Source: Macrobrachium rosenbergii
Taxonomy: Eukaryota > Arthropoda > Malacostraca > Decapoda > Palaemonidae
DNA: 64,000 nucleotides
Assembly (NCBI RefSeq): GCF_040412425.1
Contig: NC_089766.1
Location: 15,033,508-15,097,507, forward strand
Direction of reading: 5' to 3'
The notes beneath the pieces are model-generated. The model was not told where the DNA came from, ran no database searches, and saw only the letters and a list, made by a program, of their open reading frames with translations. This document shows, one piece after another, positions 43,342 to 55,187 of the stretch (position 1 is the stretch's first letter; each line of letters begins with the position of its first letter). Made by a program: the position numbers and the translations under genes.

Positions 43342-44725
43342 TCACTCTTGTTCCGAGGACCATTCTGTTTCTATTTCTACTATCTGGTCCACCCTGCTTA
43401 ACTGATCTGCCACCATGTTCTTCTTTCTGGGGATACATCTGGGTGACAGCAGTAGTCCCTTGGTCTCTGACCACTCATGCATCTCCACTGTCAAGGCGTT
43501 TAGGTAAGAGACTGTTCCTCCCTGATGTTTACATAAGCGACCACTGAGGTGTTGTTGCTCATCAAGACTGTGGACTTGCTTTGGAGGAGAGCCTGAAAAT
43601 GGTGGAATGCCAGCCAGACTGCTCACATCTCCAAGACATTGATGTGGTAACGCACTTGCCCTTCCCCCCTTCATGATGTGTCTAAGAATACCAGCATTTC
43701 TGAGGGTGGGCAACTTATCTGTCCCCCTTGCAGGTGGTTCTTCGGATCCATCCACCACTGTAGGTCCTCCAAAACTCTTGTCTGTCACCTCTATGTTCTG
43801 TATCCTGGCCTCTGGGTCTCTCTCTCTCCCCGCCTTTTCATCTGCCATTGTACGGAACAGATATGAGTCCAGCCCCTGGGTACCAATTTTTCTAAGGATA
43901 CCAGATGATCTATCATGACCTGCCACTACTTCACTGGTTGAAGGAGGTTTGCCAGGAAAGGTTTGGACTCCGTTAGAAGCTTGTCCAACCTTTCTTGTGA
44001 TGGGTAGGACTTCACCCTCACCATGTTGATTCACATACCCAGGTATTTGACTTTCTGCTTAGGAACTACGTCCGATTTCTTCCAGTTGAGGAGAATTTCC
44101 AAGTCCTTGCACAGTTCCAGGATTGTGTTCCTGTCCTTGATTTTCTGTGCCAAGGGTGCCAGTATGAGCGATTCATCCAGATACCTTTGTAGTCTGGTAC
44201 ACTGCCTGTGGGCCCATTCCAACACTATCTGGAATACTTGGGTGAACACCTGGGGAGCTATTGCGAGGCTGAAGCAGATGGCCCTGAATTAGTATGTGAT
44301 AAGTGTGGAAGACAAATCGCAGGAACTTCCTGCAGGTGGGGTGTATCGGGATGCGGAGGTAAGCATCCTGAAGGTCTATCGACACCATGAAGTCTTCCCT
44401 GATCGACACTAAAACCGACTGTGCAATTTCCATCTTGAACGGGATTAGCCAAAGGAAGCCATTCAGGGTTGATAGATCTGGTCTCTCCCTCCCACGATGC
44501 TTTCTCCACTAAGAACAGACAGCTGTACAAGCCCATTGTGCTGCTCTCTTCCACTTCTATTGCCCCCTTCTGTAACATTTCTCTGATCTCTTGTTGCAGG
44601 GCCCTCACCTTGGGCAAATTGTTCTGGTAGGGGGGGAAAATGATCAGTTTGGCAGACAACAGTGATTTCTGCGTGAGGGGCAGAACACACCCCTTCCTGA
44701 GGTTATGGAATGCCCACTCCTCCAC
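43342..44725 (-). pseudogene. Reverse transcriptase and RNase H of DIRS element A, broken
   Basis: Frames at 44258-44725, 44173-44433, 44031-44249 and 43342-44034 together cover RT and RNase H with several frame changes. The RT motif A region reads S-I-D-L-Q-D-A-Y followed by R-K-F-L-R-F-V-F. The motif C region reads R-Y-L-D-E-S, where Y-x-D-D is required, so the second catalytic Asp is lost. The C-terminal part has I-P-R-K-K-N-M-V-A-D-Q-L-S-R, the usual end of DIRS RNase H. Not functional. Confidence 0.8.
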
Positions 44726-44748
44726 TCTGCACCGTTGCCATACCGACC

Positions 44749-45036
44749 GTTAGTTCCTCGTTGGACGAGTCGGTAGAGTTCTTGGCTAGCACTCTGCTAG
44801 GCCCGAGTTCGAGTCTCCGACCGGCCAATGAAGAATTAGAGGAATTTATTTCTGGTGATAGAAATTCATTTCTCAGTATAATGTGGCTTGGATTCCACAA
44901 TAAGCTGTAGGTTCTGTTGCTAGGTAACTAATTGTTTCTTAGCCACGTAAAATAAGTCTAATCCTTTGGGCCAGCCCTAGGAGAGCTGTTAATCAGCTCA
45001 GTGGTCTGGTTAAACTAAGGTATACTCGACTTCATT
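44749..45036 (+). mobile_element. tRNA-derived SINE, full-length copy
   Basis: The 5' head contains a pol III A box (TGGACGAGTCGG, 44762-44773) and B box (GAGTTCGAGTCTC, 44805-44817). A body follows with AAGAATTAGAGGAATTTATT, TAATGTGGCTTGGATTCCAC and GGCCAGCCCTAGGAGAGCTG. CCGACC at 44743-44748 and 45037-45042 may be the target duplication. The same body recurs at 61597-61841. From memory it belongs to a SINE family abundant in decapods. The tRNA-like head would not fold as a working tRNA. Confidence 0.85.
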
Positions 45037-45042
45037 CCGACC

Positions 45043-46380
45043 ACTTGCTCCCCAGACAGCCCCCATCTTCTGCTGGTCTGAGGGTGCAAGAATTTTCATC
45101 TCATTTCAATCCCCCTCTCTTCCCTGTCCTGTTCTGCCTACCAGGTCTGCAAGGTTGAGCTGTAAGAAACGACTTCCCTGCACTGTTTTCCTGTCCTTTT
45201 CCTGAGGAGCTGCTCAGTTCTGGGGCTGGTGGCAGGGGAGAAATGTTTGTCCAGTGGAGGTAGGAGGTCTACATTGATGTCTGGACTGGTGGGCTGTCCC
45301 CTTTGGATTGGCTTAATTAGTGTTCAGGAGGCCAAGTCCGTAACACCTCTCCTGTCCTCTACTGCCTGGTTCAATATGTCTGGGGGAAAGAAGAGAGGCG
45401 AGTCCAGGAGAGGGGTGTTTTTCAGGTTCAACCAACTACCTAGCGAGATCCGCTTCTGAATTAACGTTAAGAATTTCTCTCTCATCTTGAGGATAACGTT
45501 TGCCCATGCATGGGTTACATGTTTTGCCACGTAGGACAAAGCCTTACCAGCCGGGGCCACGTATTCCCTCATGGGATACCCGTTCTCTGGTCGAATGAGT
45601 TCCTTCATTACTTACAAACAGGCTTCCTGTCACCTATCAAGACAGGAGATGGCTCTCAATGTCCTTCCCAGTCTAAGTTAATCATCTTTACACTGATAAG
45701 CTTTGATGAGAGTTGCCAGAAACTCTCCAGTGGGACACTACTAGAAAAGCATTAAATTATTGGATTTAATGTCCTTGGTATGTAATACTTTGCCTAGCAG
45801 GGAACCAGAGGAGTGAATAACTTCTGCAATCTGGCAGAGGCCAAGGAGCCCCCTGTCGCTATCAGGCTACCCACATCCGTTATGCCCCCTGTAATTAATG
45901 GGGACCATGGAAGCCGTACTGTCTGCTTTGTCTCCTGGAGGCTGTCCGCTGTATGTTCCAAATAAGAGATGGAGGGGAACTTCTGGATTGTCGATGTCCA
46001 TTTCAGGAAGGCCCTATGTTCTGTGGACCTCAAAGAAAAACTCCGCAAAGTTCTTCTCTTCGTTTGGTCTCACTAAGAGTGAGGGCTCAATGGGGAGGCT
46101 GTGTGGCAGCAGGTCTTACCGGCGCTGTCATGCCTCGGTGACCTGGGCCATGAGTGGTAAGATGAAGTGTGCAAGCATGGTTTATTCCTGTCTGGTTTCA
46201 TGGAGGGTTGCCTTCACGCTCTGCTTCCTGACTGAGACTGGTGATCCTTGCTGTTCCTACCAACCTTGTCTTGTCTCGAGGAACACTGCTCTGTTCTGTC
46301 CGCAGATGCAGCAACTGTGAAAACAAATGGGATAAGGTACACTGTCCTGGGTCAAACGTGACCACAGGCCTAGCAACAAG
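45043..46380 (-). pseudogene. gag-like ORF1 region of DIRS element A, broken
   Basis: Minus-strand frames at 45324-45608 and 45794-46048 lie where gag stands in element B. The first has A-L-S-Y-V-A-K-H-V-T-H-A-W-A-N-V-I-L-K, a helical stretch. No zinc-binding cysteine cluster is readable. Assigned by position and relation to element B. Confidence 0.5.
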
Positions 46381-46475
46381 ATTTTTTTTTTTTTTAGAGA
46401 TGAATCAGACAGCTGACGAACGCTATGTGTCCAACACTCCATAAGTACATTTGTATACGTGTCAGAACAACTTAA
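46310..46475. repeat. Right inverted terminal repeat of DIRS element A
   Basis: Read on the minus strand it gives GCTGTCTGATTCATCTCT followed by a T/A-rich stretch and CTAGGCCTGTGGTCACG. The left end has the same order at 40830-40927 and, beyond the solo LTR, at 41645-41665. Confidence 0.75.
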
Positions 46476-49400
46476 TTTTTTTAATGCAGTGAGCATCTTG
46501 TAACATCAGCTGTGGTTGAAAGATTTTTTCCACTGATAATGGCAGTGTAGACCATCTAGTTTACACTGATAAATAAGCTCAAGGTAAAGAATGAGGTGCT
46601 ATGTAATTTACAACCCAATAAACTACTAAATAAAAAATAATCCAGTCTACACCACCTTGAAAATAAGGTAAAAAACACTTACTAAGGGAAGGAAGATACA
46701 CAAGTTTTTTATGCTAGTTTGTACTATAAACATCACAACTGTCCTACAAAACTTTCACACAAAACCACAAACATCATCAACTTGCATAAAGCATCAAACC
46801 CTGCACAAGGGAAGAATGGCAATGATTGCACAGAGTTAGGAATTTTTACCTATAGGTAATAAGATGTGATGATCATGGGAAATAGAATGCTTTGAATCAG
46901 GAAATAAAAAATTTGTACCTAGGGAAAATGTTTTGAAGAAACTGGAATTATATGTTGCTAACGAATGGAAACAGGTTAATTCTACAAGTCTGCAGCTGCT
47001 CAAAGGCTATGCTCAAGTTTTACGATAAACTTGTTAGGTAAAGAGAAGCACTCCTAAAATTAACTGGTTAAGTTCATCTGGGATGAAAGCACCTGAAAAA
47101 ACATCCTAGCTGTGTGAAAAGCAATTTTGTACCTTGTGGAAAAAATGCCAAATGGTGGGGTAGTGCTTATCATCCAAGTAGATCTTATGCAATTTACTTC
47201 AGAGTCTTCTGTGGGCAGTATGCCCACCAGGGCAGAGGGAGTGGTACAGTATACCAAGAACCCAGCACAGATGCGATGAAACACTAATGAGTGCTGAAGG
47301 TGGGTGAGCGGGCATGGGTCTCATAGGTCGGATATATTGAGAGAGCCATGTGCCCTGAGCCCCTCAAGACTCCCAAGATATCTATGGCATACCTTGCTGT
47401 CCACTGAGCTGGAGGATCAGCTGTGCTAACAAGCATAGCTGATGAAGTGATGAAGCCAAGCAAAAACATTTCCAAACAAATTACAATTCTGCATCAAGTC
47501 ACCATCTTCTCCCCAAGAAGAGTACAGCTCCCACATCAAAGTAATCACTGGGATAAAGAGTGAGGCACAAACATTAAACACTTAGATATATCTGAGAGAG
47601 AAAGGAAGGGTTGGCAAAACTGGGCCATAAATATGGCTTTTGCCATAAATATGGCTGGATGTGCACCATCAGCAAAAAGAAACTCGCATACCATGGAAAG
47701 GTTACAACACAGAATGTGGCCAAAACCATGTATACACAGCCCAGTGATATAGCAAGGAAGCAGTGCCCAAACCCAGCCACAATGAGAAGCAGAGTGCTAA
47801 CCTGGATAAATATACAATCCTGAAAGGATCTTGCTGGGGAAAAGTTACCCCCAAAATAAATGAAGCAGTTACAAAGAAGCCTGTGATGAACTAGACGAAT
47901 ATAGGGCCTGAGGAGGTCGAGTAATATTGAATAAGCAAGAAAGGGAGAAGTTGAGACATGGGAGACACCAAAACAATTAGGTATTAGCTAACTCATGAAT
48001 ATTAGTAAAGAAAAGAACAAGGGGATAACCAGATCCCAAGCAGGAGGCAAGGAAAGCACTCCCCAAGAAGCAACACTAAAAACCACAAACTTGGGGATCA
48101 GGAAGTTTAAGCTGTAATATAACAAGAGGCTGGAGAGCTCCTCTGCCATAGAACCACAACTGAATGAGGAACTTTGAACTAGCACACAAAGGCTGCAACT
48201 GGAAAACGATGACAGCTGATACCTCCACGGGCAACTGCCTGGGCACCATCACAGCAGAACACCAAAGGATACCATAGCACTGGAATAGGCATTAAAAATA
48301 ACATGGCCTTGTCCAAATACTCATTGGAACAGACATAAAAAAATAATGTGGCACCTGTCAAAATACAACAACAAAAAGTACAAACCATGAAAGGGTAAGT
48401 GAAGCTACAGAAGTGACAAAATACAAACTCGTGACCAGCTCCTCATACCCAGTTTCAGAGTAAATGAATCAACTTGTTGACAGATGGGGAGCAGAGCCCA
48501 ATGCACATGGGTTTCTACATCCTCTCCCACATCACATAAATAAATAAAAAGAAAAGTATCAGCACTATTCCCAAATTGTCCAGCTCAAGAGATTATACTA
48601 GAATCCAAACAGGTGAGAAGACAGCGTGCCACCACTCATGACAAGGGCCCAGAAATACAAGGAACAGCAGATGATATGCCTGAATCTCTCTCTCAGTGGC
48701 AACAGGACAATAACAAGGAAGAGAAAAGACCAGGTTGGAAAAAGCTCACATACCGAACCTTTTCATAGAAGGGAAGGTGGTAGAGATGCTATCCACCCTG
48801 GTGACACTTGAGACAGGGCTGCCAATGACCAACTAGAATCATGTCGCCAAGCCTCACTGTTTTCAAATATAGACCCACATTACCATACGCCAAAGCATAA
48901 CAGCACACAGGACAGCAATATATGCAATGTCATGCTGCTTGGTAACAAGAGCAGAGCAAGTCCGACTTGAAGCAAGACTGTTTGAGTAACTGCAACAAAG
49001 GATGTGAACCTGAAAAAATAGGTAGGTGTCATTGTACTGCTAAGTGAGAACGCCTAGGTTTGATCATGGTAATATTTTTACTGCTCACAAGGTACACACT
49101 ATAGTAGACAGAACAGTAAAAAAATCACTGATAATACAAAAAAATAATTATCTGTGAATATATAAAAAGAATACTCAAGAAACTTAAGCTTAAAGTTCAG
49201 ATTGTATACACAGGGAATTTTTCCCCAGTGGCAAGCACAAGTGAGGGATGATGATAAAGGATAATAATGTAAATGTAAATACTGCCTTGGAGTGCATCAC
49301 AAGCAGAACAAAAACCAATTCACAATAAATGGAAAGGAAAAATTTGCTGAATACACAAAAAGATTATTACCTGAAAGCCTAAAGTTTAGTAGGAGAAAAT

Positions 49401-51733
49401 AATTATAACATTCTTCCCCCAATGGAGCACATGAGGAAGCAGTAAATCATGAAAAATCCATGCTAGATATAAATCAATATCATACAAAAAATTTTCAAAT
49501 ATTTTCAAAGAAAATTAAACTAAAACACAAAGAAACTGGAGATGCTAAATATATTACTGAATAAGAAGTAGCGATTATATCTCTAAAAAGAGCTAAGCAA
49601 GAGCAAAGCTACTTTATACAAGATGTAATGAGGAGTTCGTGAATACTAAAAGAAATATCTTGTACTCACTTGACATCAGTGGCATGTGATGATGACTTGT
49701 GAAGCAAAATGGCTCAAAAGGAAAATATTACCCTTAAACACAGTATGGGTAGGAAAAGCAATGCAGTTCAGAAACAAGAACATATGAAAAAGCACAAAAG
49801 TTAGAATTACTCTGTGTAGTTTGGGAAACATAACATATACATCTGAAACATGGCTATTAGACATAAGTATGAGTAATACGGCTTGTGACAGACTGAACTA
49901 AAGGCTGGGCATGTGTGGTAAAACCTTCCCTCAACTCCACAAGTAGGTGTCAGTGGGATCCATTTATACAGAGCATGGTTAATAATGATTAATGGGTTTG
50001 TACAGAAATTCATAATTTTCCATCAGAGCCTAGCCAACTTTTTAGTAGAATCTAATGTGACACCTGTATTTAACATTTTGTAAAACCAGTTTAATAAAAT
50101 CAATGTTGCAGCAGTATATGAAAAAAGCATTTTGCAAGATCTCACCAAATCTAATTCCACGCTGCATGACCTAGAACTTTTTCCATGATTTTACTGCTTT
50201 TCTCCTTCTCTATCTAGGCTTGATTAGGATCGTGATGTTTCTCTCCCACTCAAAAGTGGTTCTCTCCTTCTTTCATATAAATAACCATCCAAAATGGCAA
50301 CAATAACCTCAATACAGAATTCTTAGCCTTGATATCATTGTTGTTATGTGTAGGTTAAATTAATATATTAAGAAAATTTAAAATTTCTATGGCTGTTTTG
50401 TTTCAGGAGGAGGGGGATATTTTATTTTAATATTCATGACCCACTTGAATGAATATAAATAATTAAGTCATCTGCCCTGTACTGCAGCCATAAGATGGTT
50501 GGTAATTGCATGCACCCAATTTTCCCATAGCTAATGACAGTCAATCAGAGTCATCATTTTTCAAGTCCTCTTACTACCCTTTCTGCATTTCATGTGCCAT
50601 CAAAGTTTCTGAGACTTTTTGTGATGGTGAAGGCATGACTCTTACAAGGCCTTTCCTAACAATGTAAACCCAAATCTGGATACATTTTAGCAACTCTGAC
50701 AACTTCTTTCCTTTTAAAATTATAATTGTATATCTCCTTGCCATCTTAGTTCCCTTTTTGTGTTAAATTATCTTATTTTTTAGAAATATAATCATTTTTT
50801 TCATACAAACACATTAACATAGCCCACCGAAGAATCACTGTAATAACCAAGGCACACCATTCCACTCGTTGAAGAAAGATGATGATAGGAACATTGGGCT
50901 GTTGATGCTCTGACAAGGGAAGTCCAGGGCTAGGATGTGTGAAAGAAACTTGAGGCTTCAAGCGGAGCATGAGGTCAAAATGTGAATGGTAACCTCTTTA
51001 AAAAGGTGGAACAGATGTCTGAATCTGCTCACCTTACAAGGCACAAAGTTGTGACGGCTAAAGATATGAGGAAGATGAATCTTTGAAGACAAAGCTCATC
51101 CAAATGTAATAAGTCAAGATCATAATCAAGGACAATTTCACAACCCCTCCTAAAAGAAAGAGGTTGAAAGACAAGTTATCCTCAAGAAACCTAAAGCAGC
51201 ACAGATAGTACAATCATTAGAGGTCATATCTTGTGAAAAATTATAATATGCCAGAGATAGAAGAAAAAAAATCTATCTGATATCCCACACTTGATTTAAG
51301 AAGAAACCTGGAGTATGTAACAGGGAGAATGTGAATTACAACAGGATCTCTGATTCTTCTGGTTGCTTGAAGCCCAAAAACTTAACCCAAAATATCTAAT
51401 GAAAAATTTTTAAGGGATTGCAATCATAGAAGAACCTTTTTGAAAAAATTAAGCATGCATAGTTGAGAAAAGCTATTTAGGGACAATACGATAATTAAAT
51501 TAACAAATCAAGAACACAACTCTATCTTTGAGCCATGAAACTGATTGTAATGACATTCCTAAGTCTGAAATAGGATCTGTGTACTTCTAGTCTACTAACT
51601 TTAACTTGATAATGCTTAGCAAACAGTTTGGCTTCTTACTTCAAGAGAAAGAAAAATAAAATCACCACTCTATGGTTACAAAAACAATCCCAGAAGTAAA
51701 AATGTTGAAAATTACAGTATTCATGAGTACAAG
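46476..51733. other. Host intron DNA, nothing recognised
   Basis: About 5 kb with only short unsupported frames on both strands; the minus-strand frames at 47060-47475 and 47988-48388 are examples. It is purine-rich and slightly more GC-rich at 47000-49000, which may hide a decayed element. No motif was identified. Confidence 0.45.
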
Positions 51734-52062
51734 TATTTACAGAAACTTCTAAAACTAACTCCAGCTCAAGTGAAGATACTTGCCAGCGCTTTTCATAAAC
51801 CTAAAATGAGTTTATTACTAATGTACCAATCATTGCACTCTTAAATATTTACAGAAACTTCTAAAACTACTTACAGCCCAGTGAAGATATTTGCCAGTGC
51901 TTTTCACAAACCTAAGCCGAAGTTATTACTAATGTATCAACCACTGCACTTCTAAATATTTACAATTTCTAAAACTGCCTCCAGCCCAGTGAAGATACTT
52001 GCTAGTGGTTTTCACAAACCTACGCCGAGGCTATTACCAATGTACTGACCATTGCAAGAAAA
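51734..52062. repeat. ~111-bp tandem repeat, 3 copies
   Basis: Units start TATTTACAGAAACTTCTAAAA at 51734 and 51846, and TATTTACAATTTCTAAAA at 51957. Each continues with GTGAAGATA, TTGCCAG and AACCTA blocks. Copies differ by 10-15%. Confidence 0.9.
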
Positions 52063-52475
52063 AATAATGAAATAATGAGAATGAATGTGTATAATTAAAA
52101 ATATGATATAAAACATTAATCCTAAATGGTTCCCAGTCCTTAGATACATGGAGCTGTTGACCAACTGCTAGACACAAAGTTATTCAATTATCATCAGAGG
52201 ACCCATAGGGATGCCAGGGGATGTGGGATGTGTCTACCTACATAAGCCATCTGATCATCTTTTTTATACTACAAGCGTAACGACCATGCCTGGATTTGTG
52301 GATGATAAACAAAAAGGCTATATTTAAATAATGTGTTTGTCTTGAGACAAAGATTCTTACTCAAAGTCTATCAATTTTCTCCTGTAAAAGTCTTTACTTA
52401 TATACTTCTGCAGTAATTAAAAATGTATGGAAGGTGAGACACCACATAAAAACAAATGAGTGCACTTTTAGCATG

Positions 52476-52510
<35 letters not shown>
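52476..52510. repeat. (A)35 tract
   Basis: Homopolymer A run in the intron, about 200 bp left of DIRS element B. Confidence 0.97.
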
Positions 52511-52513
<3 letters not shown>

Positions 52514-52719
52514 AAAAAAGTTCCTAGTCCACCGATTCTTCTTGAAATGGAAAATCGAACAATAACCAGGGTTTGTAACCATACCATGTTGACAAATAAC
52601 CAAGTAACTGGAAGCAGCAAATTTTTACAAACTTCCACACTTCTATTAAAAAAGACCATTCCAACTTGAATACATGAGTACTTTTATATAAAATCAACAC
52701 CTCATGTGTTATACAAACA

Positions 52720-52915
52720 TGACATTTTTATGATAAAATAAAGTTTTATATATACTTACCAAGTAATTATATAGCTATGAGCTTTCTACCTACGGCAGCC
52801 TAAAAATTTCAAAATTCACCGTGACGCTGGCATTTGTTTTGGTGTAGGTACATGCCCTGCCCACTATTGGGGACTGGGAGGAACAACTTAGCAGAGAGCT
52901 TCAATTCATTTTTGC
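52720..52915. repeat. Left inverted terminal repeat of DIRS element B
   Basis: Inverse of about 58655-58843 over about 180 bp, differing at scattered sites (TACGGCAGCC versus TATGGCAGCC; GTGACGCTGGC versus GTAGCGCCATC). The outermost 30 bp (TGACATTTTTATGATAAAAT) belong only to the left end, as in asymmetric DIRS termini. Confidence 0.88.
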
Positions 52916-52950
52916 CCTTATGTCCATGCGTGGGGAGGAGGGAGGGCTCC

Positions 52951-53050
52951 GATTATGTAATTACTTGTTAATTAGATATAAAACTTTATTTTATCATAAA
53001 AATGTCATTTTTATATAAGTAACTTACCAAGTAATTACACAGCTGATTCC
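52951..53050. repeat. Internal complementary region of DIRS element B
   Basis: ATAAAACTTTATTTTATCAT (52978-52997) continuing to ATGTCA at 53006 is the reverse complement of the left end (52720-52755). Directly joined to it, TTTTATATAAGTAACTTACC continuing to about 53045 is the reverse complement of the right end (58806-58843). The join therefore reads as left end fused to right end, which is the junction of a circular intermediate. Confidence 0.88.
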
Positions 53051-53580
53051 ACACTGAAAGGAGGTGGGATCTATGGACATATTCTACACCAAAACATTAA
53101 ACACAGTAATGACTTTGATACAGAACAACTGCTAGCATTGAGACAATGCTTGATGTTTCCTTTCCTGCCAAGAGAGCAACTGCAGATTACTGCCTCTGGC
53201 CGATGCTCCTCTTGACTTGTATTGGGCGTGGCTGTATGGCACAGAGTCACCCCTACGTAAGCAGGAAACTTGTACTGGGAGTGGCTGTATAGCCTAGAGT
53301 TGCCCCTATGTAAGTGGGAATTTTGCAGCGAGGAAAGTACATCTGTGGCTAGCAAAGTTAAAAAGATGCCCTTGCCCTGGGAGAAGACCAGAATAAACCA
53401 GCAACGCTGTCACCTACACTGTAATAAAAAAGACCACCAAACTAACCACTAAAAATTGGTGGGTACTCAAAGTGTTAAGTACCCCCCGGCTTCCCATAAC
53501 TCAACATCTGATGTCAAGGCGAGGAACAGTAGAGGGACAGAAGGCTCCCCTATGCTTCCTCTCCCAGCACCATGCCAGCC

Positions 53581-53718
53581 ACAGATAAAAGTCATAAAGC
53601 ACTGAACTTTTTGTAAGTAGTTTCCCACAGATAAAAGTCATAAAGCACTGAACTTTTTGTAAGTAGTTTCCCACAGATAAAAGTCATAAAGCACTGAACT
53701 TTTTGTAAGTAGTTTCCA
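53581..53718. repeat. 46-bp tandem repeat, 3 copies, at the recombinase C-terminus
   Basis: ACAGATAAAAGTCATAAAGC starts at 53581, 53627 and 53673. The unit length of 46 is not a multiple of 3, so each added copy changes the reading frame of the tail of the recombinase gene. The T-T-Y-K-K-F-S-A-L ending appears in two frames because of this. Confidence 0.95.
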
Positions 53719-54760
53719 AGTCCTTGAGGTAGTGAGCGGCAAAAACTGACTTGCATCTCCAAAAGGTAGATTGGAGAATACTTGACAGGGGCATATTATG
53801 TTTGAAAGCCAACGAGGTAGCGATGGCCCTGACCTCATAGGTTTTCACTTTAATGATTGGTAAGACGTCTTCATTATTCTGGGAGTGAGACTCAGAAATC
53901 AAACTTCTCAAAAAGAAGGAAAGAGCATTCTTTGCGAGAGGACGAGAAGGGTTCCTCACAGAGCACCAGAGCTTGTTTGATGGCACTCTGATCTTCTCTG
54001 TCTCATGAAGGTAATACCTAAGGGCTCTTAATAAGCAGAGAAGTCTCTCCTCTTCTTCCAACCCAAGGATGTCATTAAGTTTTTAATGGTGAATGAACGG
54101 GGCCACGGATTCTAATCCCTGGTCCTCATTCTTAGCAAGGAATCCAAGAGAGAAGGAGCAAATTGCGTCCCCTTGAGAAAAGCCAACTCTCTTATCGATA
54201 GCTTGGAGCTCGATAATCCATTTGGTGGTTGCCAAGGCCACAAGGAAGAGGGTCTTCTTGGTCAGGTTCCTACAAGAGGCAGAATGAAGCGGTTCGTAGG
54301 GGGACCTGAGAACCATTTTAAAACTATGTCCAAATTCCAGGAGACAATGTCTGACTTCTCTTGTCTAACAGAATCGAAGGACTTGATTAGGTCACTTAGG
54401 TCTTGGTCAGAGGACAGATCTAGACCTCTGTGTTTGAACACCGAACTGAGCATAGACCTATTCCCCTTGATGGTGGAGGTCATTAGCTTCCTGGAAGCCC
54501 TCAGGTAGAAGTAGCAGCTTCCTGGAAGCCCCCAGGTAGAACAAGAAGTCGGCTACCTGACTTATAGAGGTCTCAGAAGTAGAGATGTTATGGTGGCTGC
54601 ACCATCTTCTGAAAACTGTCCATTTGGACTGGTACAGCTTGCTAGAAGAAGGGTGTCTGCATCCAGCAATAGCTTGTGCAGCCTGTCTCGAAAACCCCTT
54701 CGCTCTGACGAGGTGCCTGACAGTCTGAAGCTTGTCAGGGCCAGAGCAGACAACCCTTAA
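53684..54760 (-). pseudogene. Tyrosine recombinase of DIRS element B, broken
   Basis: Minus-strand frames at 54562-54753 (N-terminal part), 54083-54316 and 53684-54061. The catalytic start reads K-K-T-L-F-L-V-A-L-A-T-T-K-W-I-I-E-L; element A has Arg at the position of Trp. The second box reads T-Y-E-V-R-A-I-A-T-S-L-A-F, where the family has His-x-x-Arg, so His is replaced by Tyr while Arg is kept. The likely nucleophile is the Tyr of F-A-A-H-Y-L-K-D. A 31-bp duplication at 54485-54546 and a 46-bp tandem at the end add frameshifts. Inactive. Confidence 0.75.
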
Positions 54761-55187
54761 TGGTACCTGAGGACGTGGGGTTGTTTAAGCAGCGACCTCT
54801 TTTGAGGCAGGAGCCTCAGGAAGTCTACTAACAAATGCAACAGGTCCAGGAACCATTCCTTTCTTGGCCAAAAAGGAGCAACTCAAGAGTCATCGAGACC
54901 TCTTGGTGGGATGCCAACTTATTGATCACTGCGCTGATCATGCCAAAAGGAGGGAAGGAATAGATATTGAGACCTGTCCCATCCAGGAGCACGGTGTCTG
55001 TGGCCCAAGCGAGAGGGTTCGGGAAAGGGGAACAGAAGCGAGGAAGATGATGGTTCCTTGATGTTGCAAACAGATCTATGGCTGGCGTGCCTCACAACCT
55101 CCATAGATCGCACAGACAAGAGGATCCAAGGTTCACTCCATTGGAAGAACCTGTTTGAGCCGACTCAATTCGTCTGCTAAGACGGAG

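Larger units (their letters stand above)
40757..46475 (-). mobile_element. DIRS-type tyrosine-recombinase retrotransposon A, inactive
   Basis: Inverted terminal repeats: the left part (40757-40927 and 41650-41760, split by a solo LTR) pairs with the right end (about 46310-46475). For example CTGTCTGATTTGTCTC near 40840 mirrors GATGAATCAGACAG near 46400, and CTAGGCCTATGG mirrors CCACAGGCCTAG. An internal complementary region lies at 41763-41870. In order along the minus strand come gag-like DNA, RT, RNase H and tyrosine recombinase, the DIRS gene order. All are broken by stops, and a SINE has landed between gag and RT. Total length is about 5.7 kb, or about 4.7 kb without the later insertions. 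Confidence 0.85.

Noticed and set aside
42774..43405. Plus-strand frames of 98 and 112 codons
   Set aside because: They are shadows of the recombinase and RT genes of DIRS element A on the opposite strand.
44762..44835. A tRNA gene, suggested by A and B boxes
   Set aside because: The A and B boxes belong to a SINE head; the acceptor stem and anticodon arm do not fold properly and the body recurs at 61.6 kb.
51734..52062. CRISPR-like array
   Set aside because: Units of 111 bp are repeated in full with no unique spacers; it is an ordinary tandem repeat in a eukaryotic intron.
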